Shown: positions 56,704 to 64,000 of the stretch, piece after piece
Layout of the letters: every line of letters starts with the position of its first letter
Position numbering within the stretch: the stretch's first letter is position 1
Origin: Siphonodentalium dalli
Lineage: Eukaryota > Mollusca > Scaphopoda > Gadilida > Siphonodentaliidae
Assembly: GCA_032622095.1 (NCBI GenBank)
Contig: CP136062.1
Span: 144,172,351 to 144,236,350 of the forward strand
DNA length: 64,000 bases
Direction: 5' to 3'
The notes under the pieces: model-generated
Told to the model about the DNA's origin: nothing
Databases searched by the model: none
What the model saw: only the letters and a program-made list of their open reading frames with translations
Made by a program: the position numbers and the translations under genes

Positions 56704-57372
56704 ATGCCGGTCAAAGTCTTGATTTTGGGTCGAGTCATGTTTCACATTTTGTGAGGGAGTTATTCGATGGGGATCGAGCGGCATCGCATCCATTTAAGCG
56801 GGATTGTCGTATGCCTTTGCAGTTAGACAGTTCTAGCGTGGTGGTGAAATGTTTTGGAGTATCAGGTTTTCGAATCAGCGACATCACGGAGGGAATTCGG
56901 GGGCGTATTCGAGGTTTTAAACCGGATGTCCTCCTTGTTATGTGTGGAGGAAATGATCTTTCTGATCAGTCACCTGATCATGTGTTTCAATGTCTGCTTG
57001 GTCTTGTTTTACACTTGGAGGAAATTTGGGCTCAAATTTGGTCCGCATCTTCGTGTTTGAGGTTCTTGAGCGCCTCCAGGTACGTCTGCCCGGTCCCGAC
57101 AGGATCAATACGAAGGACCCGGGAGCTGTGGCAGCTTTTAATGCCAAAGTCATGAAACTTAATATTGCTCTCAGGAACGCTTGAGTCGTAATTCTCGGTT
57201 GGCTTTTTATTGGCCATTGCGTCGCCTTGTTACCATGGCCAAAGACCTCTTGGAGGATGATGTTTACCTAAATGCAACAGGCAACCAGCGTTTGCGTCGC
57301 AATGTCAAACAAGCCATTGTTCACGCACTTAGGGAATTTGAGTTGGCCCCAGTGGGCAATACTGGTAAGTGA
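56704..57372 (+). pseudogene. SGNH/GDSL-type hydrolase domain of the Ngaro element, frameshifted
   Basis: Starts MPVKVLILG in one frame. After a one-base loss in the GGG run near 56,729 it continues in the next as GSSHVSHFVREL (block I, Ser nucleophile region), DVLLVMCGGNDLSDQ (block III GGND) and a helix to about 57,030. It shifts again near 57,030 ('VRIFVFEVLERLQ', 'VAAFNAKVMKLNIALRNA') and once more near 57,180, ending 'DDVYLNATGNQRLRRN' (block V, normally DxVHLN). So there are at least three frameshifts, and the catalytic His position of block V reads Tyr. SGNH domains are known companions in Ngaro elements; their role in transposition is not established as far as I know. Confidence 0.8.
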
Positions 57373-57539
57373 ATGTTCACTCACAGGATGTTTTTGTTTT
57401 CCCCCACAATTTCATATCTGGGGTGCAGTCTCTCTATGTGTCCGGTTGGAAGAATTATGGTGGTCAAGTTGCTTGTTCATCAACCTGCAGTGGTGTGGTG
57501 TTTCTATATGTTGACAAGCCTTAAGGGTCCACTGTGTTT

Positions 57540-58135
57540 TAAGGCTCTTTGCTAGCATTAATTACCAATCTCATAGGCCTGTTTGCTAGAATTAATTACC
57601 AATATCATAGGCCTGTACCGAACACATCTCTCCTGCCGCTGATCTCTGCTTTGCAGGGTTATTTACTACATGTCTTGTTATCTGTCAGTGTGCTTGTGGG
57701 AGTTATTTATCATTGCTGTGTTCTGGTGCTTAGATTCCATGCCTCTATTATGCCTGGGTCAAATTTCATGATCAGTGTTTCTCTAACTTGTAAACACCTC
57801 TCCTCTAGCACCACTGATCTCTGCTCTGCAGGGTTATTCATGGGGTGATATATCTCAGTGCACTTTTAAATTATATGTATCAGTTTTCACTGATATGAGT
57901 AGTGTCACTGATCTCTGCAGTGCAGGGTTATCAATGAACTGTTATCTTTCAGTGTGCTTTTGGGGTTATGATTGTTAATATTGAATAATTTGCCATTTAT
58001 TTGCTATTCATTAGAAGACCATAATTCTTAATATTGTACTTATCCCTGCCATGCAGAGTTTGTTCGGATGATATGAATAATATCCATGCTATACAGGGTT
58101 CCAATGAACTATTATCTTTCAGTGTAATTTTTGGA
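57540..58135 (+). repeat. Degenerate intronic repeats with splice-acceptor-like cassette
   Basis: Two ~36-bp copies of 'AATTACCAAT.TCATAGGCCTGT' (57,557-57,616), then a cassette 'CTGATCTCTGC..TGCAGGGTTAT' followed by 'TTATCTNTCAGTGTGCTTTTGG'. The cassette is clear at 57,640, 57,814 and 57,909 and weaker at 58,041 and 58,081. Each copy looks like a polypyrimidine-AG acceptor. Located between the SGNH donor and the gag acceptor. Confidence 0.7.
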
Positions 58136-58276
58136 TTAATTTATTTAAACACATCATAAGTACACAAATTAATTTAAGCAGATACCGTAGTATGTAGAGT
58201 GTAATATTTCTTATCCACTCGGGGAGCGGTGGCTCATCAGAACTCTGTTACTCGCTTCATTGTTGTTTGCTTTCAG

Positions 58277-59459
58277 ATGCCAAAAGCTACAGCGAAACGT
58301 GCCGATCGGGGCCCGCAATCCAGCTTGACCACACCTGCACGCAGAGGACGAGGCCGGCCGTCAACCAGTGGCAGACGGGGTCGCAGTGCTGATGCAGCTG
58401 ACACAATCGAGGACGCATATGACATGTAATCAGAGTGACAATCAGGCAAACCATACAATGACCTCGAACGCACGCAGGCAAACTCAGACACACGATTTAG
58501 TGTGCATTCCAGACATTCTTTCGCCAGCCCAAACAAAACAGGTGATTGTGGAGCTGCAGCAGAAGTTGTTTCAGATGCAGTCGATGCCAACAGCTGTTGA
58601 CTTTGGTGAGGACATTATGCCCTCTCTGATATCCGCGGGTAGCCAGGGTCCTATAATGGAAGACGCATCCAATGCGGGCCCCTCTTCTTTGATATGCTTG
58701 CCGTCTTTGGCCAATGGGGCTGGCCCCTCAAAGGTGGTGAATTCCGCAATTCCATTGGCAGCCCATGTTACACCAGCATTGAAAAGAAAAGTATGGGCCA
58801 ATGAATATGTGGAATTCTCCTCACTGCTTGACCATGGCAGTTCTCAGACACAATATACCATTGATGTCAATCCGTCTGGGGAGGGCTCACCTCTAATTTG
58901 CGTTCCCAAACCGGTTCGCCAAATTAATGATATAGACCAGTGGCTCACTGCATTTGAGATTTTTAAGGATATATATCTCACAAAATATCCATCCACTTCT
59001 AAAGCTCTTAATCAATACCAGAGCTTCATTCGATCAATGGCCAGGGACGGTGCCAATTGGGCTTGGTATGACAGGCAATTTCGGTTTTTCCGCCAGTCTG
59101 ATGAGAATCTGACCTGGGATTCATTACATTCCATACTCTATACGAGAGCCAACAAACCTCTCCATATTCAGCCTCAGCAATCTCAGCGTGGCAACACTTT
59201 TCGACGCACCGCTCCAAATTCAACTGCTCCAAATTCAATGCCAACATAACGACGTCGATATCCTCACGGAACGTGTTTTAAATTTCATGGGTCAGGGTCC
59301 TGCGATGGATGTGAATTCCCACATAAATGTCTGGTGTGCGACAAGGACCATTCCTTACAAAAATCCCACAGAAAGAATGAGTGGTTTCGGGGGAGCTTTC
59401 GGAGGAACAGTTCCTTTCGGACCCGAGGTGCCCCGAAACCATTCGGCTCTCGATCGTGA
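58277..59459 (+). pseudogene. Ngaro gag-like protein, broken by a frameshift and a stop
   Basis: Begins MPKATAKRADRG after the acceptor, with an AT-hook-like 'RRGRGRPSTSGRRGR'. A net frameshift lies near 58,400-58,430. The main body (58,440-59,246) includes the acidic/hydrophobic 'LSPAQTKQVIVELQQ' and the conserved 'QYQSFIRSMARDGANWAWYD' region typical of DIRS/Ngaro gag-like ORFs. After an in-frame TAA (59,247-59,249) the same frame continues basic and Cys-rich, 'CDGCEFPHKCLVCDKDH', a zinc-knuckle-like motif, to a TGA at 59,457. The knuckle after the stop shows the stop is a lesion, not the natural end. Overlaps the start of the RT frame. Confidence 0.75.
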
Positions 59460-61104
59460 GTCACTGAACAATGTTGTGATCCACTGCAACCCTGGCAATT
59501 TACATGCACTTCGATCTAATTGTACAGTAGATACACCAATCAATGTTCCAGCACTAGCTTTTCTTCTTCAAGGCTATGATCAACAGCAAGTTAATTTCCT
59601 AGTCAATGGTTTCCGGCATGGTTTCAATTTAGAATGTCAAATGTCGGTCATGAATTTACATGTTAACAATCTTAAATCAGCTCTTGAGCTGCCACATATT
59701 GTTGAAAAGAAATCGAAGGCCGAGCTAGCTGCTAATCGTATAGCAGGCCCATTCCCTGCTCCTCCATTTGCATCATTTCACGTTTCACCACTTGGAGTGG
59801 TCCCAAAGAAAACACCAGGGGAGTATCGCATGATACACCACTTATCTTTTCCGGAGGGTTGTTCCGTTAACGATGGTATACCGCATGAACAATCAGTGGT
59901 TCACTACTCCTCCGTGCAGGATGCCATTACAATTATCAAACAAACTGGGGTTGGGGCAGTGCTTTTGCGTATTGATGTACTTTCTGCCTTTCGTTTGGTG
60001 CCAGTCCGAATGGAGGATCATCATTTGCTGGGTTTTAAGTGGAATGAGCAATTTTACTATGATAAGTGCCTGCCAATGGGTTGCAGTCGGTCATGTCTTT
60101 TGTTCGAGAGCCTCAGCACTGCAATTGAGTGGATAGCCACCACAAAACTTCACATACCACTGGTGCACTATCTTGATGATTTCTGTCTGATCCTTAGCAG
60201 CTATAAAGAAGCCGATTTGGCATTACAATTATTTCTGGACATGTGTGATATTTTAGGGGTTCCGATAGCACATGAGAAAACCCTGGGCCCAAGTACAACT
60301 TTGGAATTTCTCGGCATACAGTTGGATTCATGTCGCATGGAGGCTACTTTGCCTTTGGACAAAATTAAGAAATGTCAAACAGAAATTAGGCAACTTCTTA
60401 ATATGGAGAAGGCTACACTGAAACAACTTCAATCAATCATCGGTACTCTGAGTTTTGCCTGCTCGGTGGTCGTTCCTAGTCGGGTGTTTCTGCGACGGCT
60501 TATTAACATATCTATGAAGCTCAAGCACCCATCCCACCGGGCACGACTGACGAGGGAGGTAAAGCTTGACTTGCAATTATGGCTTTCTTTTCTGCAGGGA
60601 TATAATGGAAAAACTTTCTTTTTAGAGGAACAGTGGATTTCTGCAGATAAAATTCACATGTACACAGATGCTGCCTCCACCCTTGGGTTTGGCGGTATTT
60701 GTGGCAAGTTTTGGTTTTATGGGGAATGGCCACCTGCAGCCAAGAGGCTTCACATTGCCATTTTGGAGCTTTATCCCATCTGGTTAGGCCTTAACATTTG
60801 GGGACATCGTTTAAAAAATCATAAGCTCATGCTCCATTCGGATAATGCGGCAGTTGTGGCTATCATTAATTCTCAAACAACTACAGATTCTAGTCTTTTA
60901 AAACTTCTTCGTTTGCTTGTCTTAATTACACTCAAATTTAATATCGTTATTCGATGTCAGCATATCGCGGGTAAGGATAATCGCTTATCGGATCTGCTCT
61001 CGAGGTTGCAGGTAGACGAGTTCAGACAGCAAGCGCCATGGGCAGTAGCCGAACCTACAGCGATACCACCTCAGCTGACAATCGGCAACTTATTTCCACT
61101 ATGA
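59188..61104 (+). CDS. Ngaro reverse transcriptase - RNase H polyprotein
   Basis: An open frame of 638 codons. The first ~90 overlap the gag frame and are probably not used; genuine pol homology starts around residue 103 ('NLHALRSNCTVDTPINV'). RT: 'FHVSPLGVVPKK' (~198), 'RIDVLSAFRLVPV' with catalytic Asp263, 'CLPMGCSRSCLLFE' (~294), and 'HYLDDF' with the YLDD box at 328-331. RNase H: 'YTDAA' Asp494, 'ILELYPI' Glu527, 'SDNAAVVAIINS' Asp552, and 'HIAGKDNRLSDLLSR' with the last Asp near 602. The tail 'PTAIPP' is typical for this family. It copies element RNA into DNA in the cytoplasm or nucleus. No stops, all catalytic acids present. Translation from gag would need a +1 shift or reinitiation. 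The last 67 nt overlap the recombinase. Confidence 0.9.
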   Translation: MATLFDAPLQIQLLQIQCQHNDVDILTERVLNFMGQGPAMDVNSHINVWCATRTIPYKNPTERMSGFGGAFGGTVPFGPEVPRNHSALDRESLNNVVIHCNPGNLHALRSNCTVDTPINVPALAFLLQGYDQQQVNFLVNGFRHGFNLECQMSVMNLHVNNLKSALELPHIVEKKSKAELAANRIAGPFPAPPFASFHVSPLGVVPKKTPGEYRMIHHLSFPEGCSVNDGIPHEQSVVHYSSVQDAITIIKQTGVGAVLLRIDVLSAFRLVPVRMEDHHLLGFKWNEQFYYDKCLPMGCSRSCLLFESLSTAIEWIATTKLHIPLVHYLDDFCLILSSYKEADLALQLFLDMCDILGVPIAHEKTLGPSTTLEFLGIQLDSCRMEATLPLDKIKKCQTEIRQLLNMEKATLKQLQSIIGTLSFACSVVVPSRVFLRRLINISMKLKHPSHRARLTREVKLDLQLWLSFLQGYNGKTFFLEEQWISADKIHMYTDAASTLGFGGICGKFWFYGEWPPAAKRLHIAILELYPIWLGLNIWGHRLKNHKLMLHSDNAAVVAIINSQTTTDSSLLKLLRLLVLITLKFNIVIRCQHIAGKDNRLSDLLSRLQVDEFRQQAPWAVAEPTAIPPQLTIGNLFPL

Positions 61105-61991
61105 AGCATCTAGCTGATCAGGCTATGGCCACGGCAACTAAAGAAACTTACAGCAAATATTGGGGAAACTTTTTAGCTTTCTGTCATAAGTATAATCTTT
61201 CAACCGAAATACCTATCTCGGTTGGTACGGTTTGTCTTTTTGTGGCCCACTTATATAATGCTTCTTATGTGGTGGCAACAGTACGCACGGTGTTATCGGT
61301 TATTAGTTTCTTTCATAAAATACAAGGTGTCGGTGACCCAACTAAAGATTTTTATCTCCAGAAATTAATCATTGGTTTTCAAAAGTCTCGTCCTTCCTGC
61401 GACCTCCGCATGCCTGTCACATTGTCCTTACTTGAGCGTTTCCTACAAGCAATTCCGCAGTGTGTATCGAGTAACTATCAATCTAGGCTTTTCAGCGCAA
61501 TGTTTGTTTTTGCCTTTTTTACCTTGTCTCGCATCGGAGAAATCTGTGTTACACGCGAATCACATTCCCATATGGCTATAACAGCAAATGATGTTATTTG
61601 GAAAGAAGACGAGATCGTAATACGGTTTCGACATTTCAAGCACAATGTTTCAGGGACACCACACTTTATCGCAATCCGGCCTCGATCGGCAGAGTTGCTT
61701 TGTCCCTTTCGGATTATGCAGCAGTATAGGCAGACTCGGGGTCATGCGGAAGCCCCCCTATTTTGCCACCCAGATGGCAAAGGTATTCCTCGCCGTTTGT
61801 TTGATCAAGTATTGGCACAAGTTTTGACATACCTTAAATTAGATGGGCAAGTCTTTAAAGCGCATTCATTCCGTATTGGCGGTGCTTGTCTTGCCGCAGC
61901 ACGTGGTTTCTCCGATGCACAGATTCGGTCTATAGGTCGATGGCAGTCAGACGCATTTAAAAAGTACATCCGTCCACCAGTTCTTTATTAA
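61038..61991 (+). CDS. Ngaro tyrosine recombinase
   Basis: 317 codons, starting inside the end of the RT/RH frame (67-nt overlap, different phase). The N-terminal SAM-like core-binding part is around residues 22-115 ('TKETYSKYWGNFLAFC'). Catalytic part: 'FFTLSRIGEI' (Arg165), a candidate Lys near 201 ('RHFKHN'), 'AHSFRIGGA' (His276-x-x-Arg279), 'IGRWQSDAFKKYIR' (Trp302 and nucleophile Tyr310). The R..HxxR..Y set is complete. These enzymes join the circular DNA intermediate to the chromosome without target-site duplication, which fits the absence of one at 56,147. Full length for the family; no lesion. Confidence 0.92.
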   Translation: MGSSRTYSDTTSADNRQLISTMKHLADQAMATATKETYSKYWGNFLAFCHKYNLSTEIPISVGTVCLFVAHLYNASYVVATVRTVLSVISFFHKIQGVGDPTKDFYLQKLIIGFQKSRPSCDLRMPVTLSLLERFLQAIPQCVSSNYQSRLFSAMFVFAFFTLSRIGEICVTRESHSHMAITANDVIWKEDEIVIRFRHFKHNVSGTPHFIAIRPRSAELLCPFRIMQQYRQTRGHAEAPLFCHPDGKGIPRRLFDQVLAQVLTYLKLDGQVFKAHSFRIGGACLAAARGFSDAQIRSIGRWQSDAFKKYIRPPVLY

Positions 61992-63289
61992 GCTATAAAC
62001 TTGTATTTTTTCTATCCTCAGGGACCTGGCTACCATAACCATATATTCAATCATTAGGATGTTTATTAATGACCATTTATCATCAGTGAACACTTTTGTT
62101 GGGGGGGGGGTGGTAGTTTTCTTATGTTGAGCCTGTCGTTACAGGCCAAAGGATTTCTGCCATCTCTTTCAACTTTGGAGTCGAGTCTTGATCCTCATTT
62201 GGAGCTTGTCGTCACAAGCAAGAGGACCAAGACAGTGGCTGCATACTTTTTAGATGTCATGCAAGGTTTTTTTTTCCTTGTGATCAATTTTGCTTTTCAA
62301 GATTTTCCGATAGGATGAGCTTATTGTGCAGTTTTCGGGGGAGGGCCTGGTCTTCATTTGTCCAGAGCATGTTGTCTATTCCAATGGGGGGCCACGCCTG
62401 GCTATCACATGACAAGTTTGTCGAAATGACGCTACAAATGGCTATCCTCTGTCGAGGGCCAGAAATAAATGTATTGTATGGTAGTATAGAGAATTTGGCA
62501 TGCCGTAGTTCATTTAGTCAAATCGAGAGTGAGCGATCCTTTCTATGAAAGGCTAGATATGCGGATGTATATAATTGTTGGTGTGGTTTGTGTTGTTTCC
62601 CACTGTGATACTTACTCTTGGGTGCCAGGTAAACGTGCTGGCACGCTTATTAATTTTGGAAGAATATGTTGGCCATCACTATTATTTGGTCATGATATAT
62701 ATAGTGAAAATGCCACCAATATTAATAATTTTAGGGGTAAATGTAAGCCAGCACGTTTATTCAGCCATCACGTTTGTTTGGCACCTGAGAGTGATTAAGT
62801 TACCTCATGCGTTAAGTGCAAAAAAATACCTAGAGGTCTTTCTACACTGGGTGTTTTCATTGTATAAAATTATGTGATAATCTTGTTTCTTCTATTGCAG
62901 CATTTGAAGTAAGGGTTTCCCTGTCCGCTCCTTTTTCTCTCTGTGGGTGCATGTCTTGAATTTCGCAACTCAGAAGGCTCAATTTCAGCCATATGGCGTT
63001 TTACACCCACATTAGGGTTACATAACTGGTTACAAGCAAAAAATATGATGCGAAAGCAATTCCTAAAATTCATGAACAGCAATAACTATGTACATTGCTA
63101 TTTTGTAAATGTTTCAACCAGAGGCGAGAATAAATCGTCGGACATGGAAATTATGTTTTAGTGTCTATTTATACCAACAAATAAAAAAGGGGGTTATAGG
63201 TTTGTTATGTCAAGGCTTGATAATAAGTCAGGACATAACCTATAGGTCCAAACTCGTGTCAAAGCTTTAAAGGGAGTCGGGGCATAAAC
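61992..63289 (+). other. Ngaro 3' untranslated region
   Basis: No domain found. It contains a poly-G run (62,101-62,110), small frames without motifs, and a hairpin at about 63,191-63,248 ('TATAGGTTTGTTATGTC' ... 'GACATAACCTATAGG') just before A2. The B1 repeat expected in an Ngaro element should lie at the end of this segment, but its partner after A2 was not visible to me. Confidence 0.6.
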
Positions 63290-63588
63290 GATATTTACAA
63301 AGTAAAACTATTTATGTCAGGACGAACCAGTATCAATTCATTCTGTTGCAGGCCACACCGGGCCGTTCTTTCCACTAGGTGTCGACATATTGTAAACATC
63401 ACATGGTATAAAAGACACAACGAAGTACCGTGTGCATAGTAAGTGATGTGTGCATATTTAACCAATCACAGGGCGCGTTGCTTGACAGTGTTGGCTGTTA
63501 ACCAATCGTATCACGCGTTAGAAAGCGCAGTTTGTAACTTAGCGTCAGGACGCTAATTATTATTCATCACTTCCAGGAATACACAATA
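63290..63588 (+). repeat. Ngaro direct repeat A2
   Basis: 299-bp partner of A1, including the TATA box at 63,407-63,414. Homology to A1 stops at ACACAATA; A1 continues ATTTTCTTTTTCC and A2 continues CGGACAACACAAC. Confidence 0.92.
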
Positions 63589-64000
63589 CGGACAACACAA
63601 CAATCCAAAATAAATAATTTTGCCTACCCTCCCTCCCATATTTCGTGGCAAAGGGTACTTGTAATCCTCTATTGCAATCATGGTTGGGTCATTCCCTTAA
63701 CTTCTCTTGTCTTCAATGCTGCACATCACTCATTTGAATTATAAGAATGTTCCAGTTTTGGATTGTTAAACTTTTGTTAGTATTAATTGTTAAGCACTTA
63801 CCGGTATATCACATGTATACATAGATATATATTTTTGACATGTTATACCTTTGCTTATATCCATCTACATTATTGATTGTTTACGTATGTGTCTTTTCAT
63901 ATTTCTGCTGATCGTTACAGGTCTGCCTAGCTTTTCCCAGGAAGTCCACCTGGTTTTGCATGCTGGCAGACCTACTGGTTGTATTCTTTTGGCTATTTTC
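63589..64000. other. Unresolved right flank: B2 of Ngaro or another element
   Basis: Does not resume the satellite array that precedes the element, so either the element (B2) continues or a rearrangement exists. It contains 'GCCTACCCTCCCTCCCATAT' and, near the window end, a good acceptor 'TTCTGCTGATCGTTACAG' at about 63,921 followed by an open, hydrophobic stretch to the edge. Too short to assign. Confidence 0.4.

Larger units (their letters stand above)
56561..58276 (+). other. Predicted 5' intron(s) of the Ngaro element
   Basis: Strong donor TATAAAG|GTGAGT at 56,560/56,561 and strong acceptor TTTGCTTTCAG|ATG ending at 58,276, directly before the gag-like start codon. Between them sits a possible internal exon carrying the SGNH domain: acceptor TTCATTTCTGTTGAG|AATGCC at 56,702 and donor ACTG|GTAAGT at 57,364/57,365. 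This layout would let one transcript encode either SGNH (exon kept) or gag-pol (exon skipped). Splice sites are judged by eye only. Confidence 0.5.
56148..63588 (+). mobile_element. Ngaro-type tyrosine-recombinase retrotransposon
   Basis: Bounded by 299-bp direct repeats (56,148-56,446 and 63,290-63,588). Inside, in order: TATA promoter, 5' intron signals, SGNH-hydrolase exon (broken), repeat-rich intron, gag-like frame (broken), reverse transcriptase plus RNase H (open) and a tyrosine recombinase (open). RT/RH followed by a tyrosine recombinase instead of an integrase defines the DIRS order. Direct rather than inverted repeats, no methyltransferase domain, and an SGNH domain point to Ngaro. 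In Ngaro the pattern is A1...B1-A2-B2; A1 and A2 are clear, but I could not find the B repeats, so the true right end may lie past 63,588. This copy cannot be autonomous because gag and SGNH are disrupted. Confidence 0.9.

Noticed and set aside
56148-63588. LTR retrotransposon (Ty3/Bel type)
   Set aside because: No integrase or protease, no TG...CA ends, and a complete tyrosine recombinase is present; the direct repeats are Ngaro-type.

Overview
This is a gene-poor, AT-rich stretch of animal nuclear DNA. Nothing in it looks prokaryotic: there are no operons, no dense reading frames, and the coding pieces I recognise are split by canonical GT-AG introns. The transposon families (tandem non-autonomous Helitrons, an Ngaro tyrosine-recombinase retrotransposon, LINE tails, 'AAAATGGCCGCC' and 'AAGGTCA' repeats) suggest a marine invertebrate. 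A mollusc is my best guess from memory of similar repeats; the sequence does not prove it.

Layout. 1-7.7 kb: head-to-tail non-autonomous Helitron-like elements. They start TCTACTATATATTTTGAGAC and end in a CCGCC/GGCGG hairpin plus CTAG, and they carry internal minisatellites. 7.7-10.2 kb: small inverted repeats and one copy of a ~500-bp hairpin element. 10.2-14.2 kb (minus): a decayed multi-domain gene of a transposon-like family, with FEN1/XPG-like nuclease motifs and a C-terminal Cys-rich CXC-like motif. 13.3-22.0 kb: three near-identical 2.9-kb tandem units that contain the 5' part of that gene. 22-28.2 kb: two exons of a C-type lectin-like gene (minus; 24,262-24,335 and 27,967-28,125) separated by a 3.6-kb intron holding a LINE 3' fragment, a minisatellite and another LINE 3' fragment. 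28.2-33.1 kb: a 4.9-kb palindromic element with 1.2-1.3-kb arms and oppositely oriented ~42-bp satellite arrays around a central spacer. 33-43 kb: mostly unrecognised DNA plus nested duplications, including an exact 174-bp satellite. 43.3-47.6 kb: a 1.8-kb tandem duplication and a partial third copy. 47.6-53.5 kb: minisatellites, homopolymers, a third hairpin element and a short telomere-like tract. 53.5-56.1 kb: a second copy of the palindromic family (arm, spacer, array). 56,148-63,588 and probably beyond: an Ngaro-type retrotransposon inserted in that array.

The Ngaro element has 299-bp direct repeats, TATA boxes, a broken SGNH-hydrolase exon, a broken gag-like frame, and open RT/RNase H and tyrosine-recombinase frames. 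The only evidence of a host gene is the lectin-like pair of exons. Everything else I can name is mobile or repetitive DNA. Stretches where I recognise nothing are stated as such.
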